Positions 1 through 10,988 of a DNA stretch of 64,000 nucleotides are shown here, piece by piece. Under the pieces are notes generated by a model. The model did not search any database and was not told the origin of the DNA. It saw nothing but the letters and a program-made list of their open reading frames with translations. The position numbers and the translations under genes are program-made. The stretch is from Saccharopolyspora rhizosphaerae (GTDB lineage: Bacteria > Actinomycetota > Actinomycetes > Mycobacteriales > Pseudonocardiaceae). Where the stretch lies: contig NZ_RSAA01000010.1 in assembly GCF_003931915.1 (NCBI RefSeq), positions 124,001 to 188,000 on the forward strand, given 5' to 3'. Position 1 is the first letter of the stretch; every line of letters begins with the position of its first letter.

Positions 1-926
1 AAGCCGACGCACTCGTCCAGGCCCTCCGGTTCCACTTCGAGGAGGCGTTCCACGCCCGTCGTGGCCAGACCACCTGCCTGCTCGATCAGGAATCCGATCG
101 GGTTCGCCGCGCGGAGGAGCCGAAGACGGCCCGCCTCCTCGATGACCGCGTCTCCCGGCGTGTACATGAACACGCCGCCCCGCGTGAGGATCCGGTGGGC
201 CTCGGCCACCAGCGAGGCCACCCACCGCATGGTGAAGTCCTTCTCACGCGGACCGCCGGAGCCTTGCAGGGCTTCGTCGATGTAGCGCTTGACCGCGGCG
301 TCCCAGGAACGGCGGTGGGCGGTGTTGACCGCGTACTCTGAGGTCCCCTCCGGCACCTCGACGCCCCGGCGGGTCAGGAAGAACTCGCCGAGGTCCGGGT
401 CGAGGGTGAAGGCCTGCACCCCTGCCCCGACGGTGAGCACGAGCACCGTCGACGGGCCGTAGAGCGCGTACCCGGCGGCCACCTGCTCCGTCCCCGGTTG
501 CAGGAAGTCCTCGACGCGGGCGTCATCCCCGGGCTCTCGCGCCCTCAGGATCGAGAAGATGCTGCCCGCCGAGACGTTGACGTCGAGGTTCGGCGACCCG
601 TCGAGCGGCTCGAACACCAACAGGTACTTGCCGCGCGGGAACTCGGCCGGGATCGTGTGGGGCTCAGCCGAAGCCAGGCCGGCGAGCTGGCCACCCCACT
701 CGTTGGTGCGCCGGAAGATCTCGGTGGCGAGCAGCTCGCCCTGCCCGTCGACCGCCCCCGCGCTGCCGAGGACTCCCGTGAGCGTGCCGGAGGCGATCCG
801 CTTCGAGATAGCCTTGCAGGCCAGCGCCACGTCGAGGACCAGCGAGTTGAGCTCACCGCTCGATCCGGGATGGCGCCGGCGTTCCTCGATGAGGTACTGG
901 GTCAACGTCGAGCGCTCAGTCAGCAT
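1..926 (-). CDS. fbp: Class I fructose-1,6-bisphosphatase (3' end cut by window edge)
   Basis: Predicted to hydrolyse fructose 1,6-bisphosphate to fructose 6-phosphate in gluconeogenesis or a reductive sugar cycle, in the cytoplasm. The reverse-strand translation begins MLTERSTLTQYLIEE and shows the class I signatures: the metal and phosphate loop FEPLDGSPNLDVN, then YALYGPSTVLVLT, YAVNTAHRR, and near the cut end NPIGFLIEQAGG followed by ATTG. About 308 residues are visible of the usual 330 or so, so only the C-terminus is missing. The first Asp of the DPLDGS metal loop is Glu here; the change is conservative and activity is probably kept. It is transcribed away from the beta-glucuronidase gene. 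The family call rests on several ordered motifs and is firm; the physiological role is inferred. Confidence 0.9.
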   Translation of the reverse strand, partial: MLTERSTLTQYLIEERRRHPGSSGELNSLVLDVALACKAISKRIASGTLTGVLGSAGAVDGQGELLATEIFRRTNEWGGQLAGLASAEPHTIPAEFPRGKYLLVFEPLDGSPNLDVNVSAGSIFSILRAREPGDDARVEDFLQPGTEQVAAGYALYGPSTVLVLTVGAGVQAFTLDPDLGEFFLTRRGVEVPEGTSEYAVNTAHRRSWDAAVKRYIDEALQGSGGPREKDFTMRWVASLVAEAHRILTRGGVFMYTPGDAVIEEAGRLRLLRAANPIGFLIEQAGGLATTGVERLLEVEPEGLDECVG

Positions 927-3088
<2,162 letters not shown>

Positions 3089-3129
3089 ACCTCCCGGTGA
3101 CCCGCGATTCCTCAGTGAGGAGGAATTCC

Positions 3130-4485
3130 ATGAAGCTCCGCTTCACCCAGCTCCTCGGGTACGGGGCCGGCGACATGGCCAACAACCTTGCCTTCTCGAT
3201 GGCGTCGATGTTCCTGCTGCTGTACTACACCGATGTGGCGGGGATCCCGGCCGCGGCGGCGGGAACGGTCTTGCTGGTCGTGCGCGTGTGGGACGCGCTC
3301 GCCGACCTCGTCGCCGGTGGACTGGTCGACAAGACCTCGACCCGGTGGGGCAAGTTCCGCCCGTGGCTGCTGTTCGCGGCCCTGCCGCTGCTGCTGGTGA
3401 ACGTGGCGACCTTCTCCGTCCCCGACTGGAGCTTGACCGGCAAGCTGGCGTACGCCGTGATCACCTACGCGGCGGTCGGCACGGCCTACAGCCTGGTCAA
3501 CATCCCGTACGGTTCGCTGGCTGCGGCCATGACGCAAGACCCGGTCGAACGCTCGAAGTTGGCCAGTGCGCGGTCGATGGGCGCCGCCGCGACCATCCTC
3601 CTGCTGAGCATGGTCGTCTCGCCGCAGATCAAGCACTCCGCCGACCTGCAGCACTCGCTGCTGGTGACCACCCTCGCGGTGGTGGTGGTCGGAGGCGCGC
3701 TCTACCTGTTCGCCTTCGCCACCGCCCGTGAGACGGTCGAGCGCGACGTCCAGAAGGTCAGCGTGAAGGCGAGCCTGAACACGATCAGGCGCAACAAGCC
3801 GCTGATCCTGCTGTGCGTCAGCTCCCTGTTCTTCCTGACCGCGATGTTCTCCCTGCAGACGATCGGCGTCTACTACGCCCGCGACGTCCTGGGCAACGCG
3901 AACTACTACATCGTCATCACCGTGGCCCAGATGGGCCTGATGTTCCTGCTGGCGCCCTTGGCGCCGACCATCGTCCGCAGGTTCGGCAAGAAGAACGGCT
4001 ACATCGCCTCGGGCGCGGTCATGATCGTCGGCTCGGTCGGCACCACAGTGGCCCCGGCTTCGCTCCCCTCGATCGCGCTGGGCTGCTTCATGCTCATCGG
4101 GGTCGGACTCGGCCTGGTGAACACCCTCATGTGGTCGCTGGAGGCCGACACCGTCGAGTACGGCGAGTGGTTGACCGGCGCACGCATGGAAGGAGCGACG
4201 TACGCGGTCTTCTCGTTCGTCCGCAAGCTCGGGCAAGCCTTCGGCGGCTCGGCCGCGGCCTACACGATCGGACTCGCCGGGTACGCAGGCGGCTCCCCGG
4301 TGCAGAGCGAAGCCGCGCTGTGGGGCATCCGGTCCGCGGCCGGCATCGTCCCCGCGGCCTGCGTGATCATCGCGATCGCGATCATGCTGGCCTACCCCCT
4401 CACCGAATCCCGGTTCCGCGAGATCACCGCCGAGGTCGCCGACCGTCGCTCACGCCCGGCGGAGGCCACCTCTCCGGGAGCCTGA
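3130..4485 (+). CDS. GPH-family sugar/glucuronide:cation symporter
   Basis: Twelve-helix membrane symporter of the glycoside-pentoside-hexuronide family, predicted to import glucuronides for the upstream beta-glucuronidase. The 451 residues begin MKLRFTQLLGYGAGDMANN, the classic GPH start. Also present are LVNIPYGSLAAAMT with the following ARSMGA region, and the loop ADTVEYGEW with GARMEGATY, both characteristic of MelB/UidB/XylP relatives. ATG 3130 is supported by AGGAGG at 3118-3123. The gap to beta-glucuronidase is 41 bases, so the two are probably one operon under the operator at 1203. The family call is firm; the glucuronide substrate is inferred from the neighbour. A GC-rich hairpin follows the stop. 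Confidence 0.9.
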   Translation: MKLRFTQLLGYGAGDMANNLAFSMASMFLLLYYTDVAGIPAAAAGTVLLVVRVWDALADLVAGGLVDKTSTRWGKFRPWLLFAALPLLLVNVATFSVPDWSLTGKLAYAVITYAAVGTAYSLVNIPYGSLAAAMTQDPVERSKLASARSMGAAATILLLSMVVSPQIKHSADLQHSLLVTTLAVVVVGGALYLFAFATARETVERDVQKVSVKASLNTIRRNKPLILLCVSSLFFLTAMFSLQTIGVYYARDVLGNANYYIVITVAQMGLMFLLAPLAPTIVRRFGKKNGYIASGAVMIVGSVGTTVAPASLPSIALGCFMLIGVGLGLVNTLMWSLEADTVEYGEWLTGARMEGATYAVFSFVRKLGQAFGGSAAAYTIGLAGYAGGSPVQSEAALWGIRSAAGIVPAACVIIAIAIMLAYPLTESRFREITAEVADRRSRPAEATSPGA

Positions 4486-4510
4486 GGCCCCGTCCGCAGA
4501 ACCGCGAGGA

Positions 4511-4545
4511 TCCGGCGCGTCCCCACTCTGGGCGGGTGCGCCGGA
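4511..4545 (+). terminator. GC-rich hairpin after the glucuronide operon
   Basis: TCCGGCGC at 4511-4518 pairs with GCGCCGGA at 4538-4545, with partial inner pairing. There is no U-tract. It lies 26 bases after the symporter stop. Confidence 0.5.
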
Positions 4546-4640
4546 CCCCGCCTGCGCGGGTGCGGTCGGGATCTCCTCCGCACCACGCCCGTCCACCCCA
4601 GCGGCAGGCCCGGATCGACTTCACACCACCGCTCACATGG

Positions 4641-4655
4641 CGCAACGTTGTTGCA
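4641..4655. promoter_or_regulatory. Upstream operator of the creatinase promoter
   Basis: CGCAACGTTGTTGCA is a 6-3-6 inverted repeat with one mismatch, the same form as the perfect repeat at 4758-4772. The centres are 117 bases apart. The IclR-family gene at 6159 is the likely binder; this is inference. Confidence 0.55.
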
Positions 4656-4720
4656 GCAAAGACAACCCGGTCGCCGAGCCGGACTGGCGTTGTCTCTGTG
4701 AACTTCACGATTGCACTGGG

Positions 4721-4749
4721 TTGACACCCTCACAAGGCCTCCGTACGTT
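4721..4749 (+). promoter_or_regulatory. Candidate promoter of the creatinase gene
   Basis: TTGACA at 4721-4726 and TACGTT at 4744-4749 with a 17-base spacer. The expected start point near 4756 lies against the operator at 4758-4772. Confidence 0.65.
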
Positions 4750-4757
4750 TCGTTGAG

Positions 4758-4772
4758 TGCAACACCGTTGCA
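4758..4772. promoter_or_regulatory. Operator at the creatinase transcription start
   Basis: TGCAACACCGTTGCA is a perfect 6-3-6 inverted repeat placed at the predicted start point, a position that suits repression. It differs from the LacI sites of this window in having a 3-base, not 2-base, centre. Confidence 0.65.
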
Positions 4773-4872
4773 GTGAGCGCGAGTGGCTTCCACGTCGTCC
4801 GATCACATCGCACGGGACTTGCAGCCACCGCGGGAACGCTCCACACGACAGCAACGCGAAGGGACGTGCTCG

Positions 4873-6093
4873 ATGAACCTCGAACGGCTCAAGGAGATCC
4901 ACAACGGTGAGCGAGTCCCACCGACGTTCTCCGATGCGGAGATGAACCGCAGGGTCACGGCGCTGCGCAAGCGCATGGCCGACGACGGCGTCGACGCCGT
5001 CGTGTTCACCAGCTACCACAACATCAACTACTACAGCGACTTCCTCTACACCGCCTTCGGCCGCAACTACGCGCTCGTGGTGACCGCGAACGAGCACGTC
5101 ACCGTCTCCGCCAACATCGACGCCGGACAACCGTGGCGCCGCAGCTTCGGCGACAACATCGTCTACACCGACTGGCAGCGCGACAACTACCTGCACGCCA
5201 TCAGCACCGTGCTGGCGCGCGCGGGCGTCTCCGCCGGCAGGCTCGGTGTGGAGGACGACCACATCCCTCCGGTGCTGCGCGCGCAGCTGGCCGACGCCCT
5301 CCCCTCGTTCAGCCTCGTCGACATCTCCGCGACGACCATGCGGCAGCGGATGGTCAAGTCCCCCGAGGAGATCGAGCTGATCAAGCACGGGGCCCGGATC
5401 GCCGACCTCGGCGGCGCTGCGGTCGTCGACGCGATCACCGAGGGGGTTCCGGAGTACGAAGTGGCCCTCGCCGGGACCCAGGCCATGGTCCGCGAGATCG
5501 CCCGCACCTTCCCGCACGCCGAACTCCGCGACACCTGGGTCTGGTTCCAGTCCGGCGTCAACACCGACGGCGCGCACAACTGGGCGACCAGCCGCCAGGT
5601 CCGCGACGGCGACATCCTGAGCCTGAACTGCTTCCCCATGATCGCCGGTTACTACACCGCACTGGAACGCACGCTGTTCTACGGCGAGCCGTCGGCCCAG
5701 CACCTGCGCTACTGGCAGGTCAACACCGCGGTGCACGAGCGCGGTCTCGAACTCATCCGTCCCGGCGCCGTGTGCGGCGAGATCGCCCAGGAGCTCAACA
5801 CGATCTACGAGGCCGAAGGGCTGCTGGAGAACCGGACGTTCGGGTACGGCCACTCCTTCGGCGTGCTCTCCCACTACTACGGCCGCGAGGCCGGGCTCGA
5901 ACTGCGGGAGGACATCACCACCGTCCTCGAGCCCGGCATGGTCGTGTCCATGGAACCGATGATCACCATCCCGGAGGGCCAGCCTGGAGCCGGGGGTTAC
6001 CGGGAACATGACATCCTCGTGGTGACCGAGGACGGAGCCGAGAACATCACCGGGTTCCCCTACGGCCCTGAGCACAACATCATCAACCGCTGA
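4873..6093 (+). CDS. Creatinase (creatine amidinohydrolase)
   Basis: Hydrolyses creatine to sarcosine and urea. The 406 residues match the 403-residue Pseudomonas creatinase almost end to end: TSYHNINYYSDFLY, ANIDAGQPWRR, IVYTDWQRDNY, WFQSGVNTDGAHN with the catalytic His at about 235, CFPMIAGYYTALERT, FGYGHSFGVLSHYYGRE and AGGYREHDIL. It has the pita-bread (M24 aminopeptidase P) fold but, as in creatinase, lacks the full metal-ligand set. ATG 4873 is chosen for its AAGGGA ribosome site and the homologous N-terminus; an in-frame ATG 30 codons upstream is not supported. An IclR regulator follows on the same strand and two operators flank the promoter. Sarcosine oxidase and creatininase genes are not in the window. 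Confidence 0.95.
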   Translation: MNLERLKEIHNGERVPPTFSDAEMNRRVTALRKRMADDGVDAVVFTSYHNINYYSDFLYTAFGRNYALVVTANEHVTVSANIDAGQPWRRSFGDNIVYTDWQRDNYLHAISTVLARAGVSAGRLGVEDDHIPPVLRAQLADALPSFSLVDISATTMRQRMVKSPEEIELIKHGARIADLGGAAVVDAITEGVPEYEVALAGTQAMVREIARTFPHAELRDTWVWFQSGVNTDGAHNWATSRQVRDGDILSLNCFPMIAGYYTALERTLFYGEPSAQHLRYWQVNTAVHERGLELIRPGAVCGEIAQELNTIYEAEGLLENRTFGYGHSFGVLSHYYGREAGLELREDITTVLEPGMVVSMEPMITIPEGQPGAGGYREHDILVVTEDGAENITGFPYGPEHNIINR

Positions 6094-6158
6094 GCAGCCC
6101 TCGGTGCCGGTGCGGTGAGGGTCCCGCACCGGCACTGGCGGTATGGAGGAGCACCCGC

Positions 6159-6947
6159 ATGACCGGCCGCGCCGATGAGGAGACCACCGCGAGCCCGCCG
6201 TCGGCCTTGCAGAACGGCATCAGCGTCCTGCGGGCCTTCTCGGTCGGCGAGCCCGCGCTGGGCGTCACCGAGATCTCCCGGCGGGTCCACCTCCACAAGA
6301 GCACGGTCTCGCGCATCCTCAACCAGCTGGAGCAGCTGGACCTGGTGGTCCGGGACCCGGAGAGCGGTCGCTTCCGGCTCGGCCTGGGGTTGATCGGGCT
6401 TGCCGGTCCGCTGCTGGCCAACCTGGACGTGCGCAGGATCGCCCACCCGGCGCTGGAAGAGCTGACCGCGCGCACCGGCGAGACCAGCGCCCTGGTGGTG
6501 TGGAGCGGGGATGAGTCCGTGTCGGTCGAGCAGGTGCCCAGTCCCAAGCAGGTCAAGCACACCACACCGATCGGCACTCGCTACGCGACCGCTGCGAGCG
6601 CGTCGGTGCAGGTCTTCCTCGCCGAGATGTCCACGTCGCACGTGCAGGACCTGCTCGAGCGGAAGCTGGTGACGAGCTCGCACGGCGACGAGCACACCGC
6701 CAAGCGCTACCTGGACCGGCTGGAGCAGGTCAGAGCTGACGGCTTCGCCGTCAACGCCGGGGAGACCTCCGTCGAAGAGGTCGGGATCAGCGCACCGGTC
6801 CGCGACCACCGCGGGCAGACGACCGCTGCGGTCCTGCTGTCCGCGCCCAGCTTCCGCGTGTCGGAGTCCTTGCGCACCCAACTGGCCCAGGTCGTCCGGG
6901 CCACTGCGGACGACATCTCCGAGCGGCTCGGCGCCCCCACGAGGTGA
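6159..6947 (+). CDS. IclR-family transcriptional regulator
   Basis: Predicted regulator of the creatinase gene directly upstream (65-base gap, same strand). The 262 residues contain an N-terminal winged helix (about 17-75, with LGVTEISRRVHLHKSTVSRIL as the helix-turn-helix) and an IclR effector-binding domain (about 90-255, with GTRYATAASASVQVFLAEM and the FAVNAGETSVEEVGISAPV segment). A strong ribosome site GGAGGA precedes ATG 6159. The inverted repeats at 4641 and 4758 are candidate sites, and creatine or a related metabolite is a candidate ligand; both are inferred. A strong two-way hairpin follows the stop codon immediately. Confidence 0.9.
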   Translation: MTGRADEETTASPPSALQNGISVLRAFSVGEPALGVTEISRRVHLHKSTVSRILNQLEQLDLVVRDPESGRFRLGLGLIGLAGPLLANLDVRRIAHPALEELTARTGETSALVVWSGDESVSVEQVPSPKQVKHTTPIGTRYATAASASVQVFLAEMSTSHVQDLLERKLVTSSHGDEHTAKRYLDRLEQVRADGFAVNAGETSVEEVGISAPVRDHRGQTTAAVLLSAPSFRVSESLRTQLAQVVRATADDISERLGAPTR

Positions 6948-6977
6948 CGGTGTCCCGGCCGGCAGGCCGGGACACCG
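6948..6977. terminator. Bidirectional terminator hairpin between convergent genes
   Basis: A perfect 13-base-pair stem, CGGTGTCCCGGCC at 6948-6960 with its complement at 6965-6977, and a 4-base GGCA loop. It starts one base after the IclR stop and ends seven bases before the stop of the opposing hydrolase gene. Confidence 0.8.
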
Positions 6978-6983
6978 CCGCTG

Positions 6984-7865
6984 TCACGCCGGACGCACCT
7001 CGGGCCGCTGGTGCACCCTGCCCGGGCCGCACACCTCCTCCGCGTGCGCGGCGATCTCCTGCAACGTCGTCACCCACATCCCGTCCAGTCCCTTGACGCG
7101 CTCGACGAGTTCCTCCAGCGCGTGGGTCTTGGCAGGGCGTCCGGAGAGGAACGGGTGGTTGGTGAGCACGAAACAACCGCCCTCGGCGTGCCGCGCCCGT
7201 GCCTCCAGCCACCACATCTCCAGCACCTTCAGCGGGCTCTCGATCACGCCGCTCCCCGTCCAGCCGGGGTAGAACGCGTACTGCTCCCAGTCGTCGAGCG
7301 CCCAGTCCACCGGAATCTCGATCAACGACGGCGTTCCCGGAGCGCTCGTCTCGATGCGGTAGGGCACGTCGTCGTCGAGCAAGCTCGAGTCGTAGGCGAA
7401 CCCGCGCTCGGCGAGCAGCCGCGGCGTGTGCCAGTTGGTCTCCCACCACGGCGCCCGGTAGCCGACCGGGCGCACGCCGGCTGCCCGGTCCAGCGCTTCC
7501 AACCCGCGGTCGAGGAACTCAGCCTCGTCCTCAGCGCTGATCCCGCGCATGGGTTCGTGCAGGTAACCGTGGTGCGCGATCTCGTGGCCGTGGTCCACGA
7601 TGGACTTGACGACGTCCGGGTAGCAGTCCGCGGTGAACCCGGGGACGAAGAAGGTCGCCCGCACCTCCTGCCGCTCCAGCATCCGCAGCAACCTGGGCAC
7701 TCCGACGCGCGGCCCGTAGGACTGGTGCCCCATCAGCGACATCCGGTCGACCGCTGCGGGGTCGTTCACCAGGACGCACGATTCGGCATCCACGTCGAAG
7801 GTGAACGCACTCGCCGCACGACAGCCAGCAGGCCACGCGAACCCGGCACCGTCCTGTTCGGTCAC
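6984..7865 (-). CDS. Polysaccharide-deacetylase-fold hydrolase, HpPgdA/cyclic-imidase-like
   Basis: Zn-dependent NodB-fold hydrolase of 293 residues. Visible features are FTFDVDAES near the start (motif with the metal-binding Asp), GHEIAHHGYLHE (paired His metal ligands), VGYRAPWWE and a C-terminal TNHPFLSGRP segment. This layout resembles Helicobacter PgdA and its relatives, a branch that, as I recall, also includes a bacterial cyclic imide hydrolase; the allantoinase PuuE is a more distant relation. There is no signal peptide, so a cytoplasmic small-molecule amide is more likely than cell-wall glycan. The start overlaps the stop of the upstream NCS1 permease by 4 bases (ATGA), so the two are translationally coupled. 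A cyclic amide or imide substrate imported by that permease is inferred. Confidence 0.75.
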   Translation of the reverse strand: MTEQDGAGFAWPAGCRAASAFTFDVDAESCVLVNDPAAVDRMSLMGHQSYGPRVGVPRLLRMLERQEVRATFFVPGFTADCYPDVVKSIVDHGHEIAHHGYLHEPMRGISAEDEAEFLDRGLEALDRAAGVRPVGYRAPWWETNWHTPRLLAERGFAYDSSLLDDDVPYRIETSAPGTPSLIEIPVDWALDDWEQYAFYPGWTGSGVIESPLKVLEMWWLEARARHAEGGCFVLTNHPFLSGRPAKTHALEELVERVKGLDGMWVTTLQEIAAHAEEVCGPGRVHQRPEVRPA

Positions 7866-9328
7866 CTCGCACTCCTCTCCTCGTCGAGTCCCGCTGCGGA
7901 GGCGTACCGCCTGCGGTGGACGCGCGACCCCAGAACCGCGTAGGTGCCACCGGCCACCAGGCCACCGACCAACCAGGACAGGTCAACCCCACCCAACGCT
8001 GTGGCCAAGGGACCTTGGAAGACGTCGACGACGCCGTGCATGAACAACCACGTCGCGACGATGCCCGCGGCGAACGCCACCAGGGCGGCCGGGTTGACGT
8101 CGGGGAGACGGGTCGTGCCGACCGGGTCGAACAACCGCTGCACTCCGGCGTCGTCGCGCTCGAGCCAGTAGAAGTGCACGAGCATGATCGCGCCCCACGC
8201 CGCCACCCAGGCGACGAGGGAGACCAGCCACGAGTCCAGCACGGTGGCGAAATCGCCCTGGTAGATGAAGAAGACCACGCACACCATCGCGAACACCCCG
8301 ACCAGCACGCTCAACCCGCGTCGGGACAGGCGCAGGTCCAGCGCCTGCGCCGCCACGCCGAACGTGTAGATGTTGAGGATGTTGGTCGCGATCGGACCGT
8401 GCACCACCAGGAGCAACACCGGAACGGCGAGCGCGCCGTAGGAGCTCACGATCAGCTGCCCGGGATCCGCTTCACCGTTCTCGGTGGCCAGCGAGGCACC
8501 AAGGACACCCAGCCACACCACGGGGAGGAACTGCCCCAGGGCAGAGGCCACGTACAGCTTGCGCCGGGGGACCTGCCTGCTCACGAACCGGGAGTAGTCC
8601 GCAGCGTAGGTGAACCAGGTGATGCCCCAGCCGATGCCAATCGCCGTCATGACCGCGGACATCGCCGCGAACCGGTCCCACCCCTGCAGCAGTTGGCCCG
8701 GCGGCCCTGCGTACGACCAATCGATGTCGAGCTTCGTCCACGCCACGACGGACATCGCCACCAGCACGACGATCGTCGGCGGCACCGTCCACTTCTCGAA
8801 GCCGGCGATGGCCCGGTAACCGATCCAGGAGATCACCACCTGCACTGCCATGATCAGCGCGGCCACCAGGACCTTAGCGACGTGGTTGGGCGCCGCCGGA
8901 TCGACCAGGCCGAGCTCGCCCAACAGCGCCATGACCAGGTCGAGGATGATCCAGGTGTTCACGGCGCACCACCCGACGGCCAAGCAGGCCTGGATCGCAG
9001 CGGGCACGTAGTTTCCCCGCCGCCCGAACGCGGCCCTGGACAACACCATCCCGGTAGCGCCGGTGCGCTGGCCCAGCAGCACGAACAAGCCGAACAGGGC
9101 CATGCCGACCAGGTTCCCGACCACCAGGACGAGGACCGCGTCGGCCAGCCCCAGGCCGAGCTTGATGCCCAGCGCGCCGAGGACCCAGTTGATGGGAGCG
9201 ATGTTCGCGCCGGCCCAGATCCAGAACTGCCCGGACACCACGCGGGTGCGGGCCTCCTCCGGGATCGACTGCAGCTCCTGCTCGACGTCGTGGTGGTGCG
9301 CGTTGCTGCTCGCTGGGTCTGTCCTCAT
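7862..9328 (-). CDS. NCS1-family nucleobase/cytosine-type permease
   Basis: Integral membrane importer of 488 residues with about 12 hydrophobic helices, of the CodB/purine-cytosine permease family. The N-terminal segment WIWAGANIAPINWVLG, the GRRGNYVPAAIQ loop, WFTYAADYSRFV and the NILNIYTFG stretch are family signatures. NCS1 proteins carry nucleobases, hydantoins, allantoin and related ring amides. The partner hydrolase overlaps its stop by 4 bases, so the two form an operon. It is divergent from a PucR-type regulator, the usual control arrangement for purine and ureide genes. The exact substrate cannot be read from the sequence; creatinine, hydantoin or a purine derivative are possible. 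Confidence 0.85.
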   Translation of the reverse strand: MRTDPASSNAHHHDVEQELQSIPEEARTRVVSGQFWIWAGANIAPINWVLGALGIKLGLGLADAVLVLVVGNLVGMALFGLFVLLGQRTGATGMVLSRAAFGRRGNYVPAAIQACLAVGWCAVNTWIILDLVMALLGELGLVDPAAPNHVAKVLVAALIMAVQVVISWIGYRAIAGFEKWTVPPTIVVLVAMSVVAWTKLDIDWSYAGPPGQLLQGWDRFAAMSAVMTAIGIGWGITWFTYAADYSRFVSRQVPRRKLYVASALGQFLPVVWLGVLGASLATENGEADPGQLIVSSYGALAVPVLLLVVHGPIATNILNIYTFGVAAQALDLRLSRRGLSVLVGVFAMVCVVFFIYQGDFATVLDSWLVSLVAWVAAWGAIMLVHFYWLERDDAGVQRLFDPVGTTRLPDVNPAALVAFAAGIVATWLFMHGVVDVFQGPLATALGGVDLSWLVGGLVAGGTYAVLGSRVHRRRYASAAGLDEERSAR

Positions 9329-9431
9329 GGGCGCCTCCGCATAGCCATCCAGCCATACTTGTGGCGGATCAGCCGTGGAACAAGGTACGTTCTGTCAAAC
9401 ATGTCCTAGGATCGACTGGACGGAACGTCAC

Positions 9432-10898
9432 ATGTCCATCCCGCTCGCTGAGGTGCTGCGCCATCCGGCCCTCGAGCCCGCGGAGCCCGTGCTGCTCTCC
9501 GGCGACGACGCGCGGCCGGTCAGGTGGGTGCACTCCAGCGAGGTCGTCGAGTTGGCGCACCTGTTGCGCGGTGGCGAGCTCGTCCTCACCGCGGCGGTGG
9601 TCCTGACCGCCGCTTCGGACGAGCAGCAGCGCCGTTACGTCCAGGAACTCGTCGAGCGGGACGTCACGGCCGTCGCCGTGGAGCGCTCCCAGGACCTTCC
9701 CGCTGCACTGGTCGACGAAGCCAGGAAGCAGGACTTCGCGCTCGTGCAGTTGCGCCGGACCGTCCCGTTCGTCGAGATCACCGAGGCGATCAACAGCTTG
9801 CTCATCCACGCGTCGGTCTCCCGGCTGCGCTTGGCCGATTCCCTGTCCGACCACCTCTCGGAGCAACTGCTGGCGGGCGGTGACGTGCACGCTCTGGTGG
9901 GGAGCCTGGCCCACCAGCTGGAGGCGCGCGTGTCGGTGCGCGACCCGTCGGGGAGCGTCCTCGCCACTGCCGGAGCGGAGAGCCTCACCGAGTCCAGCGC
10001 CACCACGGCCGACCGCGAAGTGCCGGTCGCCGTGCACGGAGTCGTCGCCGCGACGCTGCGGATCGAGCCGCTCACCTCGACCGACCCCGACCTCCTGGAC
10101 GCCGCGCTCGACCGCGCGCCACCGTCGCTGGCCCTGGCGTTGCAGCGGTCGCAGCTCGTCGGCCCGGACGAGGCGGCGGCCCACGCGTTCTTCGAAGCGT
10201 TGGAGCGGCCCGACACCACACCGGCCGCTTCCACCGACCTCGTCGAGACCACGTCGCTCGGCGGCGCGTGCGCGTACGTCGCCGTCGTGTCCACCGGTGA
10301 GCAGTTCGGGTTGGTCGAGCAGGCACTCCGCCACCGCGGGCGGCTGGCGTTGAGCCGCGCGCGGGGTGACGAACACCTCGCCGTCGTCGCCTTGCCCGGG
10401 AGTTCTCCCGAACAGGCGAGGCACCAGCTCGTCGAAGACGTCCTCGCCCACACCACGACGGGCGTGGTGGTGGTCGGACCGCTCTCCCGGGACCCGCACG
10501 GGATCCGGCACAGCCTCGCAGAAGCCCGTCGTTGTCTCCTCCTGCGCCACGAACCCTCGGAGCCGGTCATCGACGCCAGCGCAGTCGCCGTGGAGCGGCT
10601 CGTGCACCGGCTCGACGCCCACGACGTCCTGCAGGACTTCGTGGGCGAACAGCTCGGCGCGCTCCTGCGGGAGGACGACACCTCGCGGCGGCTCCTGGAC
10701 ACCCTCGTCGCCTACTTCGACTGCGACGCCAACCGCACCGCCACGGCGAACCGCCTCCACCTGCAGCGCCAGACCCTCTACCACCGGCTCGACCGGATCA
10801 CCCGGGCGCTCGGCCGGGACATCACCGACGAGCGGACCGCACCGGCGCTGCAGGTCGCCGTGCGGCTGTGGCAAGCGATGGGTTCCTCAGGCGGATGA
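9432..10898 (+). CDS. PucR-family transcriptional regulator
   Basis: Likely activator of the divergent permease-hydrolase operon. The 488 residues start MSIPLAEVLRHPALEPAEPVL, the purine-catabolism N-terminal domain (about 1-130). A GGDEF-like middle region follows, and the C-terminal PucR helix-turn-helix lies at about 430-485 (FDCDANRTATANRLHLQRQT then LYHRLDRI). ATG 9432 is preferred because the conserved domain begins there; the 19 extra codons from an upstream start are not domain-like. The 103-base space to the permease must hold both promoters; I see no clear repeat in it. Confidence 0.85.
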   Translation: MSIPLAEVLRHPALEPAEPVLLSGDDARPVRWVHSSEVVELAHLLRGGELVLTAAVVLTAASDEQQRRYVQELVERDVTAVAVERSQDLPAALVDEARKQDFALVQLRRTVPFVEITEAINSLLIHASVSRLRLADSLSDHLSEQLLAGGDVHALVGSLAHQLEARVSVRDPSGSVLATAGAESLTESSATTADREVPVAVHGVVAATLRIEPLTSTDPDLLDAALDRAPPSLALALQRSQLVGPDEAAAHAFFEALERPDTTPAASTDLVETTSLGGACAYVAVVSTGEQFGLVEQALRHRGRLALSRARGDEHLAVVALPGSSPEQARHQLVEDVLAHTTTGVVVVGPLSRDPHGIRHSLAEARRCLLLRHEPSEPVIDASAVAVERLVHRLDAHDVLQDFVGEQLGALLREDDTSRRLLDTLVAYFDCDANRTATANRLHLQRQTLYHRLDRITRALGRDITDERTAPALQVAVRLWQAMGSSGG

Positions 10899-10988
10899 AC
10901 TGCCGCTGCGGTGGTACCGGCGGCGTGAGCTGCGCCGGTTCCTCGCCGGTGGTGAGCTGTGCGGTGTCGCCGCTTTGCTGTGCCGTTC

